Positions 29,356 to 36,005 of a stretch of 36,005 nt of DNA are shown piece after piece (position 1 is the stretch's first letter; each line of letters begins with the position of its first letter). The position numbers and the translations under genes were made by a program. The notes beneath the pieces were generated by a model. That model worked only from the letters and a program-made list of their open reading frames with translations, was not told the DNA's origin and did not search any database. The DNA is from Peptoniphilus_A genitalis. Lineage in GTDB: Bacteria; Bacillota; Clostridia; Tissierellales; Peptoniphilaceae. The stretch lies in NCBI RefSeq assembly GCF_949769225.1, contig NZ_CATKPB010000015.1, one strand, 5' to 3'.

Positions 29356-30909
29356 ATGGAATATTTTTTACAGAGACTGCCAATTTACTTAATAGATTTT
29401 GTAATCATATGCCTGGCACTTTATTATTCTTTAATTAGGAGTAACTTTCCCATTCACATGCTCCAATTAGAGGGCTATGACAATGATGAATACAAGACTT
29501 TTTTAAAGAACAACAAGGAAAAGATGAACAAGTTAGTCTACAAGCTAGAGAAAAATCAAAAGACTCCCATAGTTTGGACTGACAGGGCAAAGAGACTTTT
29601 AAAGAAGCACAAGCTTGTAAATTTTATTGCTTTTGTCCTTGTAGTTGTCTTTTCATTGGGACTTTTTGATGGATCAGGATCCTATGTCATTTCAATTTTA
29701 GCTACACTAATCCTGTCATTTTTAATTTACTTTTACCAATACAGGCTACTTATCTTGACTAACAAGTGGGCAAAACCTACTGAAGACAAGATAAACATGG
29801 GCTTTTACAAGTCAGCTCAGGCAAAAATAAAAAAATACAAGGAAGAAGAAGGCTTAAAGGTCCTTGGAATTACTGGATCCTTTGGCAAGACTTCAGTTAA
29901 GTTTATATCAGACACAATCCTATCTGAAGGTCTAAGGGTTAAAAACACACCTTCATCCTTTAACACACCTATGGGACTTTCAAAGATCATCAACAACGAA
30001 CTAGAAAGGGATAGGGAAGTTTTCATAGCAGAGTTGGGAGCAAAAGTTCCTGGAGAAATCCACGAAGTTGCAGAGCTTGTCCAACCAGATATTGGGATAA
30101 TAACTGCTATTGGGCCAACTCACATGCATCTTTTTAAGACAATTGAAAATATACAAAAAACAAAGTACGAGTTAATTGAAGACCTACCAGAAGATGGGAT
30201 TGCAATTTTTAACTACGACAATGACTATGTTAAACCTCTTGCAGACAAGACTAAGAAAAAGACTTATAGGTATGGAACTAAGGACTTTGACAAGCTAGAT
30301 GTCTACGCAGACGAAATAAAAGTCAATGAGACTGGGTCAGAATTTGTCCTCCACATCAAGGGAGGAGGAGAAATCAAATGCTCTACAAGACTTCTTGGAG
30401 TTCACAACATTTCAAACCTTCTTGCGGCGGCGACTGCTGCTCATGTCTTGGGACTTAGCCTAGAAGAAATCCAAAGGGGGATTTCCAAGGTTGAGCCAGT
30501 GGAACACAGACTTTCACTTATTCCATCATCAAACAATACCATAGTTATTGACGATGCCTTTAACTCAAACCCAGTGGGCTTTAGGGCTGCTCTTGATGTT
30601 TTAAGAGAGTTTAAGGAACATAGGAAGATAATAATAACGCCAGGCATGGTTGAGCTTGGAGACATGGAAGAAGAAGAAAATAGAAAAATAGGTCAAGTTA
30701 TGGCAGATGTCCTCGACTTTGCAATTTTAGTTGGCAAAAAGAGAACTCTTCCAATATATGAAGGCCTTAAGGATAAAAATTTTGATGAAGAAAAAATTTA
30801 CAGGGTTTCTTCACTAGACGAGGCAACTAAGGTTCTCGCAAAGATTTCAATGGCGGGAGATGTCGTTCTCTTTGAAAATGACCTTCCTGACAATTACAAT
30901 GAGGAGTGA
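29356..30909 (+). CDS. murF: MurF-like Mur ligase with N-terminal membrane segments
   Basis: A 517-residue ATP-dependent ligase predicted to add D-Ala-D-Ala to UDP-MurNAc-tripeptide. The P-loop GITGSFGKTS is at 171-180, followed by the Mur central domain (NTPSSFNTPMG, ELGAKVPGEI, GPTHMHLF) and C-terminal domain (EHRLSLIPSSNNTIVIDDAF, ITPGMVELG). In place of the usual N-terminal UDP-binding domain there are about 150 residues with hydrophobic segments near 8-26, 88-103 and 108-127, so it is probably held at the membrane. GGAGATTTTC precedes the ATG. Followed four bases later by ddl, which makes its substrate. Confidence 0.9.
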   Translation: MEYFLQRLPIYLIDFVIICLALYYSLIRSNFPIHMLQLEGYDNDEYKTFLKNNKEKMNKLVYKLEKNQKTPIVWTDRAKRLLKKHKLVNFIAFVLVVVFSLGLFDGSGSYVISILATLILSFLIYFYQYRLLILTNKWAKPTEDKINMGFYKSAQAKIKKYKEEEGLKVLGITGSFGKTSVKFISDTILSEGLRVKNTPSSFNTPMGLSKIINNELERDREVFIAELGAKVPGEIHEVAELVQPDIGIITAIGPTHMHLFKTIENIQKTKYELIEDLPEDGIAIFNYDNDYVKPLADKTKKKTYRYGTKDFDKLDVYADEIKVNETGSEFVLHIKGGGEIKCSTRLLGVHNISNLLAAATAAHVLGLSLEEIQRGISKVEPVEHRLSLIPSSNNTIVIDDAFNSNPVGFRAALDVLREFKEHRKIIITPGMVELGDMEEEENRKIGQVMADVLDFAILVGKKRTLPIYEGLKDKNFDEEKIYRVSSLDEATKVLAKISMAGDVVLFENDLPDNYNEE

Positions 30910-30913
30910 AAAA

Positions 30914-32086
30914 ATGGAAAATATAGGTGTAATCTTCGGAGGAAGATCCGTTGAACACGAAGTTTCTGTTATTACAGGAATGCAAATTATTGAAAACATG
31001 GATAAGTCTAAGTACAATCCAATTCCAATTTATATTACAAAAGATGGCAAGTTTTTGTCAGGAGAAAGCTTAAAGAACTTCAAGGCCTACAAGGATCAAG
31101 ACTTCCACGATGGAGTAGAAGTTTTCTTCAAGCCAGAATATGGCAACAAAAACTTATACTATGTAAAGCACAATCCAAAGAAACTTTTTAAGGCAGAATA
31201 TGATTCAATAGAAGTTTACCAAAAAATTGACGCAATCTTCTTTGCCCTTCATGGAACTTTTGGAGAAGATGGATGTACCCAAGGACTTTTTGAACTTATG
31301 GGCATGCCTTACACTGGCTGTGGAGTTATGTCTGCTGCTGTTGGAATGGACAAGGTAATCATGAGAAAGGTCTTTGAATCAGAAGACATCCCAATGACAA
31401 AGTACAAGTACTTCTACAGGGAAGAACTTAAGAACCTAAAGGGTCTTATAGAAAAGTGCAAGGACTTAAACTTCCCACTTTTTGTTAAGCCAGCCAACCT
31501 TGGCTCATCAATAGGGATTTCAAGAGTAGAAAATACTCTTGATCTTTCAAAGGCTCTTGAGGTTGCAGCCCACTACGACAGAAAAATTATTGTAGAAGAA
31601 GCTGTTGTAAATCCAAGAGAAATTAACGTGGCAGTCCTTGGTTACGAAAATGACCTAAGGGTTTCTGCAGCAGAAGAACCTCTTGGCTTTAAGGACCTTT
31701 TAAAGTATGAAGACAAGTATGTTTCTGGATCTAAGGGAGCTAAGTCATCTCAAAAGCACCAAAACAAAAAACTTCCAGCAGAACTTAAGCCAGAACTTGA
31801 AAAAGAAATTAAAGAACTTGCAAAAAAAGCCTTCTCAGCAATTGATGGTGCAGGTGTGGCAAGGATTGACTTCCTTGTTGATGGCGACAAGGCTTATGTA
31901 AATGAAATCAATACCCTTCCAGGTTCCATTGCCTTTTACCTTTATGAGGTTGATGGACTTATGATTAAAGATTTAATCACAAGATTAATTGAACTTGGCA
32001 AGGAAAGACACAGTGAGAGAGCTGCAAATAACTATTCAATTGATTCAAATTTATTTAATATGACAAGTTATGGAGCAAAGATTTAA
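30914..32086 (+). CDS. ddl: D-alanine--D-alanine ligase
   Basis: A 390-residue ATP-grasp enzyme that joins two D-alanines for peptidoglycan precursors. The start MENIGVIFGGRSVEHEVSV, FFALHGTFGEDGCTQGLFEL, YTGCGVMSAAVGMDK and the C-terminal VNEINTLPGS are all typical. The frame is open upstream to 30860, inside murF; ATG 30914 with GAGGAGTG eight bases upstream fits the family. The tyrosine/phenylalanine features that mark vancomycin-type ligases were not found. The last base of its stop is the first base of rnr. Confidence 0.95.
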   Translation: MENIGVIFGGRSVEHEVSVITGMQIIENMDKSKYNPIPIYITKDGKFLSGESLKNFKAYKDQDFHDGVEVFFKPEYGNKNLYYVKHNPKKLFKAEYDSIEVYQKIDAIFFALHGTFGEDGCTQGLFELMGMPYTGCGVMSAAVGMDKVIMRKVFESEDIPMTKYKYFYREELKNLKGLIEKCKDLNFPLFVKPANLGSSIGISRVENTLDLSKALEVAAHYDRKIIVEEAVVNPREINVAVLGYENDLRVSAAEEPLGFKDLLKYEDKYVSGSKGAKSSQKHQNKKLPAELKPELEKEIKELAKKAFSAIDGAGVARIDFLVDGDKAYVNEINTLPGSIAFYLYEVDGLMIKDLITRLIELGKERHSERAANNYSIDSNLFNMTSYGAKI

Positions 32087-34188
32087 TGATTAAAGAAAAG
32101 ATTTTAGAACTCATTAAGAATTCGAAGCCAAGGACAAAAGATGATCTTGCTAGATTATTTAAAATTAAGAGCAAGGAGAAAAAAGAATTTAATAGGATTC
32201 TTGAGGAACTTGAAAAAGAGGGCTTAATTTTCATGGACCACAGGAAGAAGTATAGACTTGTGGATAATGATAAATTCTTTTTTGGAAAACTTCAAACAAA
32301 TGCCAAGGGTTTTGGATTTTTAATAAGCGAAAATCTTGACGAGGATATTTATATATCAAAAAACAACCTTAAGGATGCTTTAAATGGCGACGAAGTCATC
32401 GTAAGAAGATACAGAGACTCCTTTGGCGACAAGCCAGAGGGCAAGGTCCTATCAATTGTGAGAAGGGTTAACAGCAAATTCGTTGGAGTCTTTCAAAACA
32501 AAAAGGACTTTGGCTTCGTTGTATCTGATGAGAGCAAGATGGCCATGGATATCTACGTTCCTAAGAAGAAATTCAAGGGAGCAAAAAATGGTCAAAAGGT
32601 TGTTGTAAAAATAGAAAAATGGCCAGAGGCAAACAAAAAACCTGAAGGAAGAATAGTAGAAGTCTTGGGCTACCCAGAAGACCCTGACGTTGATATTCTT
32701 TCTGTAGCTGCAGGACTAGACCTTCCCATGGAATTTTCCAAAGCTGCCCTATCTGAAGCCAAGTCTCTTCCACAAGAAGTTAGGGAAGAGGACCTAAAGG
32801 GCAGGAGAGACTTAAGAGATCTTATGACTTTTACAATTGATGGAGCAGACTCCAAGGATTTTGACGACGCTGTTTCTCTTGAAGTTGCAAAAAATGGCAA
32901 CTACATCTTAGGAGTTCACATTGCAGATGTTGCCCACTATGTTGAAGAATACTCTTCCATAGACGAAGAGGCCTTCAAGAGGGGGAACTCAGTTTACCTT
33001 TTAAACAAGGTTATACCAATGTTGCCCTTTGAACTTTCCAATGGAATTTGTTCCCTTAACGAGGGTGTGGATAGGTTAACTTTGTCTGTTCTTGCAGAAA
33101 TTGACAAGAAGGGCGAAGTAGTAAAATATGAAATTATTGAATCTGTTATTAATTCTAAGAGAAGGCTAGTTTATGAAAATGTCTCTGACTACTTAGAAAA
33201 AAATATTACACACGAATCCCTAAAGGGCCTTGAGAAGACCCTAGACAAGATGTATGAACTTGCAAAAATTTTAGAAGACAAGAGGGAAAAGGGTGGCGCT
33301 ATAGACTTTGACATACCAGAAGTTATCATTGAAGTTGACGAGAGAGGTTGGCCACAAAATATCCACAAGAGGGACAGGAGATCTGCCAACAAGCTCATAG
33401 AAGACTTCATGTTAATGGCAAATGTCTGCGTGGCAGAGGAATATTATTTTAAGAAAATTCCATTTTTATACAGGGTCCACGAGAGACCAAAGGATGAAAA
33501 AATTTCAGAACTCAACTCCTACTTGAGACCACTTGGCTACATGATTAACTTTGATGAAAAAGTTGAGCCAAGAGATGTGCAGAAGGTCCTTGAGAAGGCA
33601 AAGGGGACTAAGGAAGAGATGTTTATCTCAACTATGACCCTAAGGTCCATGGCAAAGGCAAGATATTCTGAAGTAAACGACATCCACTTTGGCTTGGCCT
33701 TTGACCACTACTCCCACTTCACTTCGCCAATAAGAAGGTATGCGGACCTCACAATCCACAGGATTATAAAAAAGAAAATCCAAGGCAAATTATCTAAGGG
33801 AGATCTTACAAACTTAAAGGCAATCTTGCCAGACATAGCAGAGCAAGTTTCTAAGACAGAAAAAGTTGCCCAAGATGCTGAAAGGCAAGTTGAAGACATC
33901 AAGATGGCTGAATACATGTCTGAGAGAATTGGAGAAGTCTACAAGGGCAGGATTTCATCTATCACAAACTTTGGAATGTTTGTTGAACTAGACAACCTAA
34001 TCGAAGGACTTGTGGGCTACAGGACCATGGATGGCTATTACGAATTTGACCAAGACAACTATAGGGCCATTGACTACAGGACTAAAAAAGAATTTCACAT
34101 TGGCGACGATGTTACTATAAAAGTTGTAAATGTTGACCTAAACATGGGCAACATTGATTTTAAAATGGTAGGTGATGAAGATGAGTAA
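32086..34188 (+). CDS. rnr: Ribonuclease R
   Basis: A 700-residue 3'-5' exoribonuclease that degrades structured RNA. Domains in order: N-terminal winged helix (about 1-60), two cold-shock domains (about 65-200), the RNB catalytic domain with the aspartate cluster in DGADSKDFDDAV and, later, HYSHFTSPIRRYADL, and a C-terminal S1 domain (GEVYKGRISSITNFGMFVEL). In E. coli RNase R works with SmpB and tmRNA to degrade faulty mRNAs, and here smpB follows directly with an overlap. Confidence 0.96.
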   Translation: MIKEKILELIKNSKPRTKDDLARLFKIKSKEKKEFNRILEELEKEGLIFMDHRKKYRLVDNDKFFFGKLQTNAKGFGFLISENLDEDIYISKNNLKDALNGDEVIVRRYRDSFGDKPEGKVLSIVRRVNSKFVGVFQNKKDFGFVVSDESKMAMDIYVPKKKFKGAKNGQKVVVKIEKWPEANKKPEGRIVEVLGYPEDPDVDILSVAAGLDLPMEFSKAALSEAKSLPQEVREEDLKGRRDLRDLMTFTIDGADSKDFDDAVSLEVAKNGNYILGVHIADVAHYVEEYSSIDEEAFKRGNSVYLLNKVIPMLPFELSNGICSLNEGVDRLTLSVLAEIDKKGEVVKYEIIESVINSKRRLVYENVSDYLEKNITHESLKGLEKTLDKMYELAKILEDKREKGGAIDFDIPEVIIEVDERGWPQNIHKRDRRSANKLIEDFMLMANVCVAEEYYFKKIPFLYRVHERPKDEKISELNSYLRPLGYMINFDEKVEPRDVQKVLEKAKGTKEEMFISTMTLRSMAKARYSEVNDIHFGLAFDHYSHFTSPIRRYADLTIHRIIKKKIQGKLSKGDLTNLKAILPDIAEQVSKTEKVAQDAERQVEDIKMAEYMSERIGEVYKGRISSITNFGMFVELDNLIEGLVGYRTMDGYYEFDQDNYRAIDYRTKKEFHIGDDVTIKVVNVDLNMGNIDFKMVGDEDE

Positions 34189-34636
34189 GGAAAAAAGCGA
34201 TGCAATAGCAAACAATAAAAAAGCCAGCCATCTTTATTTTATCGAGGACACTTATGAAGCTGGGATTGAACTTGTTGGGACTGAGGTCAAGTCCATAAGG
34301 GCAGGCCACGTCAACATCAAGGATGCCTACTGCGACATCAACAAGGGGGAAATTTTTGTATCAGGCATGCACATTTCGCCCTACGAGCAGGGAAATATTT
34401 ATAATGTTGACCCCATGAGGAAGAGAAAACTCCTCATGCACAAGGCAGAAATCCTTCGTCTTGAAAAAGTTAAAACTCAAGAGGGCTACACAATTATTCC
34501 CCTAAAGGTTTATCTAAAGAGGGGAAGAGTCAAAGTCCTAATAGCCAAGGCAAAGGGTAAGAAGCTTTGGGACAAGAGAGAGACAATGAAGAAGAGAGAA
34601 GTAGACAAGAGACTTCGCCAAGCAACAATGTATTAA
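34181..34636 (+). CDS. smpB: SsrA-binding protein SmpB
   Basis: A 151-residue OB-fold protein that loads tmRNA on stalled ribosomes. Typical segments are ASHLYFIEDTYEAGIELVGT, the EVKSIRAGHVNIKDAYC stretch, HISPYEQGN and the C-terminal KGKKLWDKRETMKKREVDKR. ATG 34181 is chosen over GTG 34172 and ATG 34175 because GTAGGTGA is correctly spaced and MSKEK matches relatives. It overlaps rnr by 8 bases. No tmRNA gene is visible in the 211 bases after it. Confidence 0.95.
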   Translation: MSKEKSDAIANNKKASHLYFIEDTYEAGIELVGTEVKSIRAGHVNIKDAYCDINKGEIFVSGMHISPYEQGNIYNVDPMRKRKLLMHKAEILRLEKVKTQEGYTIIPLKVYLKRGRVKVLIAKAKGKKLWDKRETMKKREVDKRLRQATMY

Positions 34637-34700
34637 TTCTTCGTAACTTGCGATTTGATAAAAATTAATTGCAGGAAGTTTATTAACTCTGAAAATTAAA

Positions 34701-34747
34701 AATTGAAAATAAATTATTAATTAACGCTCACTTTGTGGGCGTTTTTT
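34701..34747. repeat. 47-base direct repeat, copy 1 (left flank of the yhfC cassette)
   Basis: AATTGAAAATAAATTATTAA and the following terminator hairpin match 35838-35884 at 46 of 47 positions, in the same orientation. The two copies bracket the YhfC/lipoprotein gene pair. Confidence 0.9.
34723..34747 (+). terminator. Rho-independent terminator of the smpB operon
   Basis: Stem AACGCTCAC/GTGGGCGTT (one G-T pair), loop TTT, then T-tract. The same hairpin recurs at 35860-35886. Confidence 0.92.
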
Positions 34748-34776
34748 ATTTTGTATTTAAAATCAAAGAAATTTTA

Positions 34777-34830
34777 TTGACAAAGAAAAATAGTGATGCT
34801 AAAATTCTATTTAGATAGACATCTAAATAG
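34777..34830 (+). promoter_or_regulatory. Promoter with palindromic operator for the yhfC cassette
   Basis: TTGACA (34777-34782), a 17-base spacer and TAAAAT (34800-34805) preceded by TGC, an extended -10. Directly after it a perfect 24-base inverted repeat CTATTTAGAT-AGAC-ATCTAAATAG (34807-34830) covers the predicted transcription start, as expected for a repressor site. Its regulator is not in this window. Confidence 0.75.
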
Positions 34831-34847
34831 AGGGAGGGGTTTTAATT

Positions 34848-35450
34848 GTGAAAAAATTTTTCAAATTATTTTTGCTAGGAATGACATGTTTTGTATTATC
34901 ACAGCTGTGTCTGCGATTGCCTCTCTTGAAATTATTGAATAATAATTTATGGCTCAACAACTTTCAAAGTCTTTATCCACTTTTTTATGGATTTTTAATC
35001 ACACTAAGTGCTGGACTCTTCGAAGAGGGCGGAAGATTTATTTTTAGGGATAAGTTTTTAAAAGAAAGCAATAGCAAGTCAGATGCAATTATTTTTGGAC
35101 TCGGTCATGGAATTATAGAAGTAATATTTGTTATTGTTGTGAGTTATAGCAGTTTAAGCCTAATGACTAGCTCTGATATTTTTTTAGGACTTTATGAAAG
35201 ATTATTAGCGGTAATTTTTCATATTGGTATGACTGTATTAATATGGCTTGGATTTAATAGAATGGAAAAATACAGATATTTAATTCTAGCGATTTTTTTA
35301 CATGGTTTTTTTGATTATTTTATAATATTAAAGAATATTTTTGGATTTAGTAATTTAATTTTGTACGGAAGTTGGACCTTGCTTTGTATATTCATTTTAA
35401 TTTTCATTTTTAAAATTAATTTAGGAGGGAATAGAAATGAAAAAATTTAA
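34848..35450 (+). CDS. YhfC-family predicted intramembrane protease
   Basis: A 200-residue integral membrane protein with about six hydrophobic segments. The motifs FEEGGRFIF, GLGHGIIEVIF and LHGFFDYF place glutamate and histidines inside the membrane as in YhfC proteins, which are related to CPBP glutamic proteases. No substrate is known. The start is GTG 34848, eight bases after GGGAGGGG. It overlaps the lipoprotein gene by 14 bases, so the two are translated together under the operator-controlled promoter just upstream. Confidence 0.82.
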   Translation: MKKFFKLFLLGMTCFVLSQLCLRLPLLKLLNNNLWLNNFQSLYPLFYGFLITLSAGLFEEGGRFIFRDKFLKESNSKSDAIIFGLGHGIIEVIFVIVVSYSSLSLMTSSDIFLGLYERLLAVIFHIGMTVLIWLGFNRMEKYRYLILAIFLHGFFDYFIILKNIFGFSNLILYGSWTLLCIFILIFIFKINLGGNRNEKI

Positions 35451-35838
35451 AATTTTAACTTTAACAGCTATTGTATTACTTTTGGTTGCCTGTGGTTCTA
35501 AGACTAAAAAAATGTCAGATGAGGATTTTAATAAGTATGAGAAAGAAGCTCAAGCTGCCATAAATTTAGTAAATGAGAGAAAAACAGATGAATTTATTGA
35601 TTTGACAGAAAAATCACTGGGATTTAAAAAAGAAATTTTGGAAGAAGCCTATAAAAATCTTGATGAAAATGGGAAATTTGTAGAATTCGGTGACGCTAAG
35701 GGAATCTATGAAGAGGATAAAAATTCAGGATCAACTTATTCTACTATTTTACAAAAGGTCAAGTATGAAAATAAGGATGTCCTTTTTAGAGTAAGTTTTA
35801 ATAAGGATGATAAAATAGTTGGAATATTTTTTAAGTAA
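35437..35838 (+). CDS. DUF3887-like lipoprotein
   Basis: A 133-residue secreted lipoprotein. The N-terminal signal MKKFKILTLTAIVLLLVACG ends in a lipobox with C19 as the lipid-modified cysteine. The mature part (MSDEDFNKYEKEAQAAINLV, then ILEEAYKNLDENGKFVEFGD and FRVSFNKDDKIVGIFF) resembles DUF3887, a small fold of unknown function. TTAGGAGGG precedes ATG 35437. Its coupling to a YhfC-type protease suggests a common envelope role, which is inference. Confidence 0.8.
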   Translation: MKKFKILTLTAIVLLLVACGSKTKKMSDEDFNKYEKEAQAAINLVNERKTDEFIDLTEKSLGFKKEILEEAYKNLDENGKFVEFGDAKGIYEEDKNSGSTYSTILQKVKYENKDVLFRVSFNKDDKIVGIFFK

Positions 35839-35884
35839 ATTGAAAACAAATTATTAATTAACGCTCACTTTGTGGGCGTTTTTT
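35838..35884. repeat. 47-base direct repeat, copy 2 (right flank of the yhfC cassette)
   Basis: One base differs from 34701-34747 (AATTGAAAAC for AATTGAAAAT). It begins at the last base of the lipoprotein stop codon. Confidence 0.9.
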
Positions 35885-35886
35885 TG
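35860..35886 (+). terminator. Rho-independent terminator of the yhfC cassette
   Basis: Stem AACGCTCAC/GTGGGCGTT, loop TTT, then seven T; the same as the terminator after smpB. Confidence 0.92.
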
Positions 35887-35905
35887 TACGCTTTAGCATG
35901 AATAA

Positions 35906-35926
35906 ACCACCAGCTATGCTGGTGGT
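35906..35926. repeat. Perfect hairpin near the window end, possible IS200/IS605-type end
   Basis: ACCACCAGC-TAT-GCTGGTGGT, a 9-bp stem with 3-base loop. Short hairpins of this kind mark the ends of IS200/IS605 elements, and the rest of the window (35927-36005) shows no gene. No transposase is visible, so this is only a suggestion from resemblance. Confidence 0.4.
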
Positions 35927-36005
35927 AGAAAAATAAAGCTTTAGCTTCAAGCAAAAAACCTCCCGTGATAAACTATTAATGTTACTGGCAGTAGCATAAA
36001 TAGAA

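Noticed and set aside
30860..30913. An N-terminal extension of Ddl
   Set aside because: The extra 18 codons lie inside murF, do not match the family, and a binding site is properly placed for ATG 30914.
34637..34847. tmRNA (ssrA) gene after smpB
   Set aside because: The stretch is only 211 bases, contains a terminator and a promoter, and shows no tRNA-like ends or CCA.

Overview
The window looks like chromosomal DNA of a low-GC Gram-positive anaerobe, most likely Peptoniphilaceae and probably Anaerococcus or a close relative. This placement is inference. It rests on strong A/T bias with AGGAGG ribosome binding sites, a zinc-type S14, a Staphylococcus-like class I aldolase, a HrcA/CIRCE-type groESL operon, possible WalR boxes, and a tryptophanase-family lyase paired with a sodium-coupled amino acid transporter. 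No rRNA, tRNA, CRISPR array or complete insertion sequence is visible.

Bases 1-12528 are the distal S10, spc and alpha ribosomal operons read as one convoy: rplD (3' end), rplW, rplB, rpsS, rplV, rpsC, rplP, rpmC, rpsQ, rplN, rplX, rplE, rpsN, rpsH, rplF, rplR, rpsE, rpmD, rplO, secY, adk, a KOW-domain gene, infA, rpmJ, rpsM, rpsK, rpoA, rplQ, then a hairpin terminator. The map and rpsD genes, common at this locus in related bacteria, are absent. An ogt-type DNA repair gene follows and is broken by one in-frame TAA.

Bases 13103-16781 hold groESL between two gene-free islands rich in inverted repeats. The left island has two facing copies of a roughly 165-base structured element. The right island is a tandem array of three related units, each ending in its own terminator-like hairpin, plus a fourth remnant. 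The 3' third of groEL changes codon preference. This is the part of the window least explained by known gene functions.

Bases 16782-22883 carry a glyoxalase II-like hydrolase (+), then on the minus strand an aromatic amino acid lyase with its transporter, preceded by a leader holding a duplicated ~48-base motif, and fructose-bisphosphate aldolase. Divergent from the aldolase are RNase H1 and dCMP deaminase.

Bases 23095-28036 carry mscL (with a zinc-ribbon tail), a patatin phospholipase and a CoA-type Nudix hydrolase in one overlapping operon; a secreted 3D/G5 cell-wall protein with WalR-like boxes at its promoter; a HAAS-like membrane protein; and a glutaredoxin (minus).

Bases 28092-34747 form a tightly packed operon: acidic coiled-coil protein, alpha/beta hydrolase, membrane-anchored MurF, Ddl, RNase R and SmpB. 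It joins late peptidoglycan precursor synthesis to RNA decay and ribosome rescue. Bases 34701-35886 are a small cassette (YhfC-family membrane protease plus DUF3887-like lipoprotein) with its own promoter and palindromic operator, flanked by nearly identical terminator copies. The window ends at a hairpin resembling an IS200/IS605 end.
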